Shown: positions 8,208 to 14,879, numbered from the stretch's first letter. The stretch is DNA of 18,512 bases from an uncultured Cloacibacillus sp. (GCA_934511335.1 CAKSWL010000008.1:1-18512), one strand, 5' to 3'. Numbers and translations: made by a program. The notes: generated from the letters alone by a model not told the origin.

Positions 8208-8993
8208 ATGAAAAAACTTCGTCTTCCCGGCGTGAGGCTGGGCGGCACCTCCTGGGTGACAGAGGGAAGCTTTGCGGACAACCTGAGGGAACTCTCGCGC
8301 GACGTGCAGGACATGCAGTTCGTGCTTTTCGACGGCAAGTACGGCTCCAACATCCCCACAAAAGAAGAGATATCCCGGCTTTCCACGCTGAAGGACGAGC
8401 TCGGGATGAGCTGCGTCGTCCACTTTCCCCACGACATCTGCCTCTCGGCGGAGGCCGCGGAACGCACCCGCTGCGAGGATTCCTGCCTGCGCATGATGGA
8501 GCTCTTCGCGCCGCTCGACCCTTTCGCCTGGATACTTCATCTTGACGGCGAGCTGTACGGCGCCTATCCCAGCACCGACATGGAGGGCTGGCTCGCAAAG
8601 ACGCGCCGCTCCGTAGACCGCCTCGCCGCCGCCGCGGCGGACAAAGAAAAGATCTGCGCCGAGACGCTGGACTACAACTTCCGCATCGTCTACCCGACAG
8701 TCGCGGAGGCGGGGATCTCCATCTGTCTCGATATCGGGCACCTCGTACGCTACGGCCATCCCGTTCTCGAACAGATGGACAGCTACCTTCATAAAACCCG
8801 CGTCGTCCACATCCACGGAGTAAAGCCTGACGGCACCGACCACGTGGATATGAGCTGGTTCGACGCAGAGCTCTTACGCGAGATCGTCAAAAAACTTGGC
8901 GCAGACGGCAGAGAACGTGTGATGACCCTCGAAGTATTTGAGGATAACTATAAAAAATCATTGGCAGCGATCAATAAGATGTTGGGGGAATAA
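8208..8993 (+). CDS. cbiR: CbiR-like cobamide-remodelling hydrolase (AP endonuclease 2 / xylose-isomerase-like TIM barrel)
   Basis: 261 residues, no signal peptide, so cytosolic. The pattern is that of the AP endonuclease 2 superfamily. Likely metal-binding or catalytic positions on successive strands are VHFPHD (71-76), ILHLDGE (109-115), AETLD (151-155), CLDIGH (173-178), VVHIHG (199-204) and LEVF (241-244). CbiR, known from Akkermansia muciniphila, hydrolyses the phosphoribosyl bond in the nucleotide loop of cobamides so the lower ligand can be replaced. I assign the name from this fold together with position: directly behind btuC, 1 bp after its stop, under a cobalamin riboswitch. A generic sugar isomerase/epimerase annotation is the alternative. 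Its stop is only 3 bp before exbB, so the gene is sandwiched inside an uptake operon. Confidence 0.8.
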   Translation: MKKLRLPGVRLGGTSWVTEGSFADNLRELSRDVQDMQFVLFDGKYGSNIPTKEEISRLSTLKDELGMSCVVHFPHDICLSAEAAERTRCEDSCLRMMELFAPLDPFAWILHLDGELYGAYPSTDMEGWLAKTRRSVDRLAAAAADKEKICAETLDYNFRIVYPTVAEAGISICLDIGHLVRYGHPVLEQMDSYLHKTRVVHIHGVKPDGTDHVDMSWFDAELLREIVKKLGADGRERVMTLEVFEDNYKKSLAAINKMLGE

Positions 8994-8996
8994 AAA

Positions 8997-9629
8997 ATGC
9001 TGGAGTATATGAATCAGGGCGGAAGCATAATGTGGATCATCGGCGCGCTGTCGCTCATCGCGGCGGCCGTTGCGGCGGAGCGGATCATCTTCTTTCACAA
9101 GGCCTCCGTCAATCCGGAAGAGCTTGAGACGGCCTTCGGCAAAGCCATCTCTGAGGGCGACATCAAAGAGGCCTGGCGCGTGGCGGGATCCTCCGACAGC
9201 TCCATGAACCGCCTCTTCAAAGTTGTGCTCGCCCACTGGGACACCAGTACCGAGGATATGAAGCTTATCACGGAGCAGCAGATACGCCGCGAGATCTACC
9301 GCTGGGAAAAGCATATCTACGTGCTGGAGATGATCGGCAAAATCGCACCGCTGCTCGGGCTGCTCGGGACGGTGCTCGGCATGGTGGAGATGTTCCAGTC
9401 GCTGCACCTCGGCGGGCAGATCAACGCGGCCACCGTCACCGGCGGCATCTGGAAGGCGCTGTTTACCACCGTCGCGGGGCTCACGGTGGCGATACCCACG
9501 ATCTTCGTCTACGGGCTGCTCAACTCGCGCATCGACGGCGAAGACGAGACCCTCAGGCGGGGCGCGGAATTCCTCATCCGCAAACACATAGCCGCGGGCG
9601 GCGGCAAAGATGGCGGGACGCAGAAATAG
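8997..9629 (+). CDS. exbB: ExbB-like TonB energy-transducing proton channel subunit
   Basis: 210 residues of the MotA/TolQ/ExbB family. TM segments are predicted at about 11-33, 116-134 and 153-175, with a cytoplasmic loop between the first and second. Characteristic strings are LGLLGTVLGMV (120-130) and ALFTTVAGLTVAIP (154-167). With ExbD it forms the inner-membrane motor that uses proton motive force to energise TonB. The SD GGGGGA (8984-8989) lies in the end of the cbiR-like gene, and the stop overlaps the exbD start by 20 bp. Members of this family also drive Tol-Pal; the TonB gene just downstream and the B12 operon favour an ExbB role. Confidence 0.92.
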   Translation: MLEYMNQGGSIMWIIGALSLIAAAVAAERIIFFHKASVNPEELETAFGKAISEGDIKEAWRVAGSSDSSMNRLFKVVLAHWDTSTEDMKLITEQQIRREIYRWEKHIYVLEMIGKIAPLLGLLGTVLGMVEMFQSLHLGGQINAATVTGGIWKALFTTVAGLTVAIPTIFVYGLLNSRIDGEDETLRRGAEFLIRKHIAAGGGKDGGTQK

Positions 9630-9999
9630 GCGTCACGCGGAGATAGACATCACTCCGCTCATCGACGTCCTCTTTATGCTCATCATCTTCTTCGTCCTCA
9701 CGGCCTCCTTCGTGCAGGGCAAGCTTGACGTGCAGCTCCCCACCGGCGAGGGCAGCTCGGCCGACACACAGGGGGCGGTCATCGTCACACTTGCCGCCGA
9801 CCGGAAAATATTCTGGAACGGACGGGAAGTTACGAAAGAAGAACTTAAAAGGCTGGCCGCCGCGTCACGCGGCCGCGAGACGCTCGTCGCGGGCGACAAA
9901 ACGATCCCCTACGGCGACGTCGCGGAGATCCTCTCGCTGCTGCGCAAAGAGGGCGTCGCCTCCGCCGGCCTCATGCTCTCGGGAGAAGGCGCGCAATGA
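9610..9999 (+). CDS. exbD: ExbD-like TonB energy-transducing subunit
   Basis: 129 residues with one TM helix (about 15-33). The motif DITPLIDVLFMLIIFFVL spans residues 13-30; Asp19 corresponds to the essential membrane aspartate of ExbD/TolR. The C-terminal periplasmic domain (residues 35-129) has the usual size. The start ATG lies inside exbB and the stop TGA overlaps the tonB ATG (ATGA), so the three are translationally coupled. It works with ExbB as the proton-driven motor acting on TonB. Confidence 0.92.
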   Translation: MAGRRNRRHAEIDITPLIDVLFMLIIFFVLTASFVQGKLDVQLPTGEGSSADTQGAVIVTLAADRKIFWNGREVTKEELKRLAAASRGRETLVAGDKTIPYGDVAEILSLLRKEGVASAGLMLSGEGAQ

Positions 10000-10721
10000 C
10001 TTTCTTCTCCGGCGAACGAAGCAGATGGGCGGCGGCGCTGTTTATTTCGCTGCTCATCCACAGTGTTCTGATTTTCGCCTTCGGCGGTGCAAAGGCGGAA
10101 AAAAAGCCGGAACCGATAATGAACGTGAAACTCGTATACGCCCCCGCCGCCCCAGGAAAAAGAGCGGGCGCCGGCGGCGGTCAGGCTGCGGAAGCCAAAG
10201 TCCAGCCGCAGCCTAAAAAAGAAAAAACCGTAAAACCAGTTCCCAAACAACCACCGGTAAAAAAGAAAAAAGAGACCTCAATAAAGGAGATCTCGGCACG
10301 TCCCGCCGAGACGAAAGAGACGACGGTACCTGCGGAAGCTCCCGCAGGCACGGCCACAGAGGCCCCCGCGGGGACGGATGACGGCACGGGCGAAGGCCCC
10401 GGCTCCGGAAGCGGCGGCGATTCTGGTTCCGGCACGGGATCAGGCGCGGGCGGAGAGGACGGGATCGCCGACGTCAAATCGCTGGAAGTGACCCACAAAG
10501 TGCTGCCAGAATATCCCATCTTCTCGCGCAAACGCAAGGAGGAGGGCACCGCCGTGGTGGTAGCCGCGGTGGAAAAAGGGCGCGTGCTGGGCGCCGAGAT
10601 CGAAAAGAGCAGCGGCTACGACCGCCTGGACAATGCCGCGCTGCGCGCCGTGAAGGAATGGCGCTTCCGCCACGACGGATATATACGGGTAAGGGTGCCC
10701 TTCATCTTTAAGATACGATAA
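9996..10721 (+). CDS. tonB: TonB energy-transducing protein
   Basis: 241 residues with classic TonB layout. An N-terminal TM anchor (11-30) carries a His (His22), matching the conserved TonB TM histidine. A Pro/Lys-rich spacer (about 70-105) has runs such as PVPKQPPVKKKKE. A Gly/Ser/Thr-rich segment (about 127-155) follows, and then the C-terminal TonB domain (165-241) with YPIFSRKRKEEGTAVV, SSGYDRLDNAALRAVKEWRF. It spans the periplasm and drives TonB-dependent outer-membrane receptors. Position in a riboswitch operon suggests a TonB dedicated to corrinoid uptake, but no receptor gene is in the window. The Gly-rich insert between the Pro/Lys region and the C-domain is a flexible linker with no motif I recognise. 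It is the last gene of the operon; no clear terminator follows. Confidence 0.93.
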   Translation: MTFFSGERSRWAAALFISLLIHSVLIFAFGGAKAEKKPEPIMNVKLVYAPAAPGKRAGAGGGQAAEAKVQPQPKKEKTVKPVPKQPPVKKKKETSIKEISARPAETKETTVPAEAPAGTATEAPAGTDDGTGEGPGSGSGGDSGSGTGSGAGGEDGIADVKSLEVTHKVLPEYPIFSRKRKEEGTAVVVAAVEKGRVLGAEIEKSSGYDRLDNAALRAVKEWRFRHDGYIRVRVPFIFKIR

Positions 10722-11141
10722 ATCGGCCTTTAGACGTAAGCGTCAAGTCCCCGATACTATCCGTTTTCGTAACCTTCCCGTGCCATTCGGTCAGCTCCGG
10801 CGCCAAAGACGCCCTGCGCTCAAGGCGCCTCTGATACGGCGGGAGCCGCCGCCGTCCCACTCGATGATCTTGACCCTGCCGCGGCTCTTGCCGCAGGATA
10901 TGAACGTCGCGGACTCAGTTGAAAGATCGCTCGCCCCATCCCGCCACGCGCCGGAGCACGATATGGGCTGAGCTGGAACGGCCCCGTTCTTGATCCAGCG
11001 CCTCCGGCTGCGTAGGCCTCGGCATGAGAGCGCAAGCGAGAGCGAACCAAAACGCCGCGGGCGCCGTCCGTGCGGCGGCCCTTTCAGGTATTGGCAGAGG
11101 TCTTTTGCGCAGAAAGGTGGGCCTTTTAAGCCCCCGCAAAA
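10722..11141. other. Intergenic region after tonB holding decayed mobile-element sequence
   Basis: About 420 bases with no intact gene. Several short open frames on both strands have Arg/Ala/Pro-rich products without domains. The supportable content is the IS66-like remnant near 10795-10930. A small nested hairpin follows the tonB stop (ATCGG at 10722-10726 with CCGAT at 10752-10756, and GACG-TAAG-CGTC inside), but without a T-tract it is not a convincing terminator. Confidence 0.5.
10795..10930 (-). pseudogene. Degenerate IS66-family orf2 (TnpB-type) fragment
   Basis: Read on the minus strand, this stretch translates to ATFISCGKSRGRVKIIEWDG, which resembles the central part of the IS66 accessory protein TnpB/Orf2 (a pattern of LFVFCG+.R.R+K+L.W+GDGF). 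After a frame change it gives YQRRLERRASLAP, resembling the following IS66 block (+RLE+G.F.WP). The two blocks are in different frames with a stop nearby, and neither end of an intact gene is present, so it would be a short broken relic. No other IS66 orf and no element ends could be recognised. The similarity is judged from memory of the family. Confidence 0.42.
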
Positions 11142-11480
11142 TCAACGGCTTCTTAACACTTCCAGATTATGTTTGTATTCCGGCACGGCCTCCCAGACGG
11201 GGTTTCCCAGCTCGCAGGGAAAGTCGGGGCAGAAGCCGCAGTGCGGGATGCGGCTTGCGAGCGCGCATTCGCGTATCGCGCACTCGGCGCAGCTGACGCT
11301 CTTTTCCCCTGGCGCGAGACAGCCGGTGCAGCGCAGCCGTGAGGGCAGGATGAAAGAGCCGCGTCCTTCGCTCTCCTGCGCGGCGGCTATTTTCGCGAGC
11401 GCCGCGTTGTCACGGCGCGCGGTGGCGCGCCGCGCCTCGCAGGCGTCACAGTCGATGCCGCAGCAGCCTACGTTCGCCAT
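11142..11480 (-). CDS. DUF3795-type cysteine-rich protein
   Basis: 112 residues, 14 of them Cys, in clusters: CCGIDCDAC (6-14), CTGC, CAEC..REC, and CGFCPDFPC toward the C-terminus. The start CGIDCDACEA and the end C..CPDFPCE are the hallmarks of DUF3795, a small family thought to bind zinc or another metal and of unknown function. No signal peptide or TM helix is seen. Its ATG follows the stop of the upstream B3/4-domain gene with no gap (the stop occupies 11481-11483), so the two form a bicistron. No biochemical role can be assigned. Confidence 0.82.
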   Translation of the reverse strand: MANVGCCGIDCDACEARRATARRDNAALAKIAAAQESEGRGSFILPSRLRCTGCLAPGEKSVSCAECAIRECALASRIPHCGFCPDFPCELGNPVWEAVPEYKHNLEVLRSR

Positions 11481-12185
11481 TTATCCGATCTCCGCCGCGG
11501 GCGAGCCGGCGCTCACGACGCCGCTCGACCGTACTTCACAGCCGATCGCCGTCAACTCTTCAGCAAGCGCCTCAAGTCCCTCCTCAACTGTGCGCCATTC
11601 CGTGTCAAAGGCGCAATCTACAAGAAAGAGCGCTTCTTTCGTATCTTCGTCGACGCAGGCGGCGCGCGTGTCGCGGTAATTCCAGAGCCAGCAGCAGACC
11701 TTTTCTTCGTCGGCGTAGACGATCTGCGGCGGCGCGCATTCGATGACGGAGTCGCCCGCGCCTAGGGGATAGAACTTTTCGCCCTCGCGGACATAACGCA
11801 GCACCATATCGCCGCGCAGTTTGGCGACGTCGTGCGCCCCCATCGGCAGCAGATTAAGCGCGGAGACGCAGTCGTAGCAGTCCACGACGTCGGAAACGCT
11901 CCAAAGGCCGCCTTTGAAGATGCGGCGCAGCAGCGCCTCGAGCGAGCAGCGGTATTTGCTCGGTTTTACGCCCATCTTCGCATAAACTTCGCGCCAGCGC
12001 CGCACGTCGGGATGAAGCGCCAGCGTATCGGCGGAAATTCCGATGTCGTTGAGGCGCGCCGCCAGCCCGTTTTTCATCTCCGCGACCCGGGGACCGCCGC
12101 CGCCGTTGGTTATCCGCGCGCGCAGCCAGCCGATCTTTGCGCAGGGAAAGTTCTCCGTGATTTTTTTATCGATAGAAAGTTTCAT
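11481..12185 (-). CDS. Free-standing B3/4 tRNA-binding/editing-like domain protein
   Basis: 234 residues. The central block WREVYAKMGVKPSKYR (64-79), followed by SLEALLRRIFKGG and VVDCYDCVSALNLLPMGAHD (100-119), is typical of the B3/4 domain. That domain occurs in the beta subunit of phenylalanyl-tRNA synthetase, where it houses editing of mischarged tRNA. Here it stands alone, without the synthetase body. The later string GEKFYPLGAG and a W.WNYRDTRA block also fit stand-alone members. The SD GGAGG (12193-12197) is 7 nt before the ATG. A role in tRNA or amino-acid quality control is a family-level inference; the substrate is unknown. It is the first gene of a bicistron with the DUF3795 gene. 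Confidence 0.82.
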   Translation of the reverse strand: MKLSIDKKITENFPCAKIGWLRARITNGGGGPRVAEMKNGLAARLNDIGISADTLALHPDVRRWREVYAKMGVKPSKYRCSLEALLRRIFKGGLWSVSDVVDCYDCVSALNLLPMGAHDVAKLRGDMVLRYVREGEKFYPLGAGDSVIECAPPQIVYADEEKVCCWLWNYRDTRAACVDEDTKEALFLVDCAFDTEWRTVEEGLEALAEELTAIGCEVRSSGVVSAGSPAAEIG

Positions 12186-12251
12186 AATTTTTCCTCCAAC
12201 TTGCCCGTGATCTGTAACCGCAAGTTTTGATATATAATACCATGCCGCCGG

Positions 12252-12400
12252 TAAATCGGCGAAAATCGGCGTTTAGAAGCACGATTTGCGTCATAAAACG
12301 AGAGCTCCGAATCCTCGCCGTATACAAAATACGGTTCCGGTATCGGAGCCCCCATTTTATTTAGCAACTCGCGCCTCTAAACGTTGATTTCCGGGATTAT
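12252..12400. repeat. MITE-like nested palindromic element
   Basis: Four nested pairs of arms share one centre: CGTTTAGA (12270-12277) with TCTAAACG (12376-12383); ATAAAA (12293-12298) with TTTTAT (12355-12360); GCTCCGA (12304-12310) with TCGGAGC (12343-12349); CCGTAT (12318-12323) with ATACGG (12329-12334), loop ACAAA. The outer repeat continues imperfectly outward (GATTT and more) to about 12252 and 12400. The layout is that of a small non-autonomous element or a structured RNA. No target-site duplication was recognised. Confidence 0.55.
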
Positions 12401-12425
12401 GAGGGGACGATAAAGGCCGATTTAG

Positions 12426-12449
12426 CTCCCTGCCCACCTCGCGAGGGAG
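12426..12449. repeat. Short inverted repeat, possible repeat remnant
   Basis: CTCCCT (12426-12431) pairs with AGGGAG (12444-12449), enclosing part of the perfect palindrome CCTCGCGAGG (12437-12446). GC-rich patches of this kind are typical of dispersed intergenic repeats, but only one copy is visible in the window. Confidence 0.35.
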
Positions 12450-12537
12450 GCTTTAAAGGCGCAAAGCAAGATCGTTGGATACGGTGGATTGTTTTTGCAA
12501 GTCGAATGCTAAGCCCCAATTTCTCCTGATTTATCGG

Positions 12538-12582
12538 CGCTGCGGGAACTTCGGAAAATGCGCAGCGACATTTTGTTTTCGT
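12538..12582 (+). terminator. Terminator-like hairpin upstream of glmS
   Basis: CGCTGCG (12538-12544) pairs with CGCAGCG (12561-12567), followed by a T-rich stretch (ACATTTTGTTTTCGT). The loop of 16 nt is large and no gene on this strand ends nearby, so it may instead be a boundary element or accidental. Confidence 0.3.
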
Positions 12583-12594
12583 CCGCCATTAATT

Positions 12595-12623
12595 TTATGT
12601 TTACGGTGAAAATATTGTAAAAT
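12595..12623 (+). promoter_or_regulatory. Candidate glmS promoter
   Basis: TAAAAT (12618-12623) is a good -10 box, and TTATGT (12595-12600), with a 17-nt spacer, is a weak -35. It would start transcription about 30 nt before the glmS ATG. The short leader leaves no room for a glmS ribozyme, and none of its sequence is seen. Confidence 0.4.
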
Positions 12624-12660
12624 AGGTGATGCTTAACAGCTCTGAAAGGATGATAGCTAA

Positions 12661-14487
12661 ATGTGCGGAATCATGGGCTATATTGGAGACAGAGATACGA
12701 CGGAAGTGATACTCGAAGGTCTCGCAAAGCATGAATACCGCGGTTATGACTCGGCGGGCATAGCCGTTATCAAGGATAATAAAATATCTGAGCTGCGCAC
12801 CATCGGCAGGGTCTCGCAGCTCGCCGAGCGTGTCGCGCGGGAGCATTTCACGGGTGATTTCGGCATCGGACACACTCGCTGGGCGACGCACGGAGACGTG
12901 ACGGAGAATAACGCCCATCCCCACATTTCTAGCGACGACCGCGTCGTGCTCGTGCACAACGGCATCATTGAGAACGCGCGCGAGATACGCGCCGATCTTG
13001 AGGCGCACGGGATAAAGTTCCACACCGAGACGGATACCGAATCGGCGGTGCAGTATCTCGGCTTCGTCTATGACGGCGACCCGAAGGCGGCGATCGTCAA
13101 GCTGACGAAGCGCGTTCGCGGAGCCTTCGCCCTCGTCATTATGTTTTACGACAAGCCGAACGAGATATGGGCGGCGCGCAAGGGCTCCCCGCTCGTTGTG
13201 GGACACGCGGAGAACGAGGGGTTCTGCGCCTCGGACCCGACCGCACTGCTTAAATATACGCGCGACGTCTGGTTCATGGACGACGACGAAATGGCTCAGA
13301 TAACGAAAGAGGGCTGTAAGTTCTTCGATTTCAGCGGCGAGGAACACACGAAAGAGTCGATGCACCTTGATTGGGACGCGGCGATGACGAACCGCGGCGC
13401 TTACCCGCACTTCATGCTCAAAGAGATACACGAGCAGCCGGAGGTGGTGGCGCACACGTTGCTTGGGCGCGTGGCGGGCGAGAGCGTCGATCTGAGCAAA
13501 GAGCTTGACTGGACGGCGGAGGAGGCCGCAAAATGGAAGAAGATCCATTTCGTCGCCTGCGGCACCTCGCATTACGCGACCGTCGCCGCGGCGCATATCA
13601 TGGAGACGCTCGGCAAGTTTGAGATCCGGACCGAGGTGGCCTCAGAATATAGATACCGGAATATCCCGATCGACGAAGAGACGCTCGCCGTCTTCGTCTC
13701 TCAGTCGGGAGAGACCGCGGATACGCTGCACGCGGCGCGCCTTGCGAAGGCGCACGGCGCAAAGTGCCTCGTGATCACCAACGTGCGCGGTTCGACGATC
13801 CACCGCGAGGTAGGAGAAGCGCTCATCACTCCCGCCGGCCCGGAAATCGGCGTTGCGGCGACGAAAACTTTCGCGGCGCAGATAACGGTGCTGACGCTGC
13901 TGGCCATGTATCTGGCCAAGCTGCGCGGCGAACTGAGGCCGGAGACGGAAAAACGTCTTGCCTCGGCGCTGATGGATGTTCCCGGCAAACTCGCCGCCAT
14001 GCTCTCGCAGGAACGGGAGATCGAGGCGCTGGCCCGCGACTTCGCCGACGCGCGCGGGTTCTTCTTCATTGGGCGCGGCATCGCCTACCCGCCCGCGCTT
14101 GAGGGGGCGCTGAAGCTTAAGGAGATATCGTATCTCCACGCTGAGGCCTATCCCGCCGGGGAGATGAAGCACGGGCCGATCGCGCTGCTTGATAAGGAGC
14201 TGCCGGTCGTTGCGCTCGTCCCGAAGAACGGCCTCTGGGAAAAGACGATCTCCAATATCGAAGAATCAATGGCGCGCAAATCGCCGATCATCGCAATTGC
14301 CACGGAGGGCGACGGGGAGATAGAGCACTATACGAAGCACATCATCTTCACGCCGGAGACGGAGCCGGAGCTCTTCCCCTTCGTCGCGATAGTGCCGCTC
14401 CAGCTCTTTGCCTATTATATAGCGAGGCAGCGCGGCTGCGACATCGATATGCCGCGAAACCTTGCCAAGAGCGTGACCGTCGAGTAA
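12661..14487 (+). CDS. glmS: Glutamine--fructose-6-phosphate aminotransferase (isomerizing)
   Basis: 608 residues, full family length. It makes glucosamine-6-phosphate from fructose-6-phosphate and glutamine, the first step towards UDP-GlcNAc for peptidoglycan and LPS. The N-terminal amidotransferase domain has nucleophile Cys2 after Met processing (MCGIMGYIG), HTRWATHG (71-78) and VHNGIIEN (98-105). Two SIS isomerase domains follow, with ACGTSHYA and SQSGETADT in the first and GRGIAYPPALEGALKLKEIS plus HAEAYPAGEMKHGPIAL in the second. The C-terminus DIDMPRNLAKSVTVE carries the conserved Lys of the sugar site. The SD GAAAGGA (12644-12650) is 10 nt upstream. It is followed by its own terminator and appears to be a single-gene unit. 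Confidence 0.98.
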   Translation: MCGIMGYIGDRDTTEVILEGLAKHEYRGYDSAGIAVIKDNKISELRTIGRVSQLAERVAREHFTGDFGIGHTRWATHGDVTENNAHPHISSDDRVVLVHNGIIENAREIRADLEAHGIKFHTETDTESAVQYLGFVYDGDPKAAIVKLTKRVRGAFALVIMFYDKPNEIWAARKGSPLVVGHAENEGFCASDPTALLKYTRDVWFMDDDEMAQITKEGCKFFDFSGEEHTKESMHLDWDAAMTNRGAYPHFMLKEIHEQPEVVAHTLLGRVAGESVDLSKELDWTAEEAAKWKKIHFVACGTSHYATVAAAHIMETLGKFEIRTEVASEYRYRNIPIDEETLAVFVSQSGETADTLHAARLAKAHGAKCLVITNVRGSTIHREVGEALITPAGPEIGVAATKTFAAQITVLTLLAMYLAKLRGELRPETEKRLASALMDVPGKLAAMLSQEREIEALARDFADARGFFFIGRGIAYPPALEGALKLKEISYLHAEAYPAGEMKHGPIALLDKELPVVALVPKNGLWEKTISNIEESMARKSPIIAIATEGDGEIEHYTKHIIFTPETEPELFPFVAIVPLQLFAYYIARQRGCDIDMPRNLAKSVTVE

Positions 14488-14504
14488 ACGAAAAATTATA
14501 CAGG

Positions 14505-14537
14505 CAGGCGGAACGATTTTCGCCTGTTCTTCTTTTT
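14505..14537 (+). terminator. Intrinsic terminator of glmS
   Basis: CAGGCG (14505-14510) pairs with CGCCTG (14521-14526), loop 10 nt, followed by TTCTTCTTTTT (14527-14537). It starts 18 bases after the glmS stop. Confidence 0.8.
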
Positions 14538-14552
14538 GGTGGACTGATATTG

Positions 14553-14879
14553 ATGATAAATAAAAAAACCGTGATCCTCGTGCTTTCCGCCGCGGCGCTT
14601 TTCGCCGCTTTTTTCCTTGCCGCGGAAGGGCTCCGCGGCGGAAGAGATATCCCGCTGCTTGCGCAGGCGCGGGATTATATCTCCGCGGAGAGCGGCGTCG
14701 AGTTTATGTCGCATTTCTCCGCATTCACCGGCCTTGCCTACTGGCTGTTCTCCAACACTCTGGACTTCTTCTGGAAATTCGACGACGGGGGGCTGGCTGA
14801 TTTTCTCTTTGACCTCTTCCGCGACGGGCTGCGGGACTATGAGTTTAAGCGAGACACCCCCGGCACCTTCTCGATATGA
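14553..14879 (+). CDS. Small hypothetical membrane-anchored or exported protein
   Basis: 108 residues from ATG 14553; an in-frame TTG sits one codon earlier. A GGTGGA stretch (14538-14543) can serve as SD. The N-terminus has two Lys followed by a hydrophobic helix (about residues 6-24, [20 protein letters not shown]), so it is a signal anchor or signal peptide. The rest is acidic and rich in Phe, Asp and Leu ([20 protein letters not shown]), with no recognised domain and no Cys. Its TGA overlaps the ATG of the GIY-YIG gene (ATGA), so the two are coupled. It lies just after the glmS terminator, so it may have its own promoter or rely on readthrough. I do not recognise the family. Confidence 0.7.
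   Translation: MINKKTVILVLSAAALFAAFFLAAEGLRGGRDIPLLAQARDYISAESGVEFMSHFSAFTGLAYWLFSNTLDFFWKFDDGGLADFLFDLFRDGLRDYEFKRDTPGTFSI

Larger units (their letters stand above)
12186..12660. other. Divergent intergenic region upstream of glmS
   Basis: About 475 bases between the minus-strand B3/4 gene and glmS. It contains the MITE-like nested palindrome (12252-12400), a second palindromic patch at 12426-12449, a terminator-like hairpin at 12538-12567 and the glmS promoter area. A 61-codon minus-strand frame (12182-12367) overlaps the palindrome and the start of the B3/4 gene and is not accepted as a gene. Confidence 0.6.

Noticed and set aside
11117..11133. Short hairpin around GGGCTT/AGGCCC (minus strand) just after the DUF3795 gene, as a terminator.
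   Set aside because: Six base pairs including a G-T pair, a 3-nt loop and no T-run behind it; too weak to call.
12182..12367. 61-codon minus-strand frame whose start (GAPIPEPYFVYGEDSEL) faintly recalls the G.P....F...DD.E motif of family 2 glycosyltransferases.
   Set aside because: It overlaps the nested palindrome and the start and SD of the well-supported B3/4 gene, is far too short for a glycosyltransferase, and has no SD of its own. Could be a fragment, but there is no support beyond one motif.
10719..12424. A 14-base exact inverted pair (TAAATCGGCCTTTA at 10719-10732 and its complement at 12411-12424) flanking the IS66-like relic and the B3/4-DUF3795 pair, as possible ends of a mobile unit.
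   Set aside because: In an 18.5-kb window about one inverted 14-mer match is expected by chance. The match does not extend, and one copy covers the tonB stop codon. It is suggestive only because both copies are at or next to intergenic DNA.
12602..12660. glmS ribozyme in the leader of glmS.
   Set aside because: The predicted transcript leader is only about 30 nt, and no ribozyme core sequence is seen in the whole 12400-12660 interval.
12661..13596. 331-codon minus-strand frame across the start of glmS (12601-13596) and other long frames antisense to glmS.
   Set aside because: They are shadows of the clearly recognised glmS reading frame.
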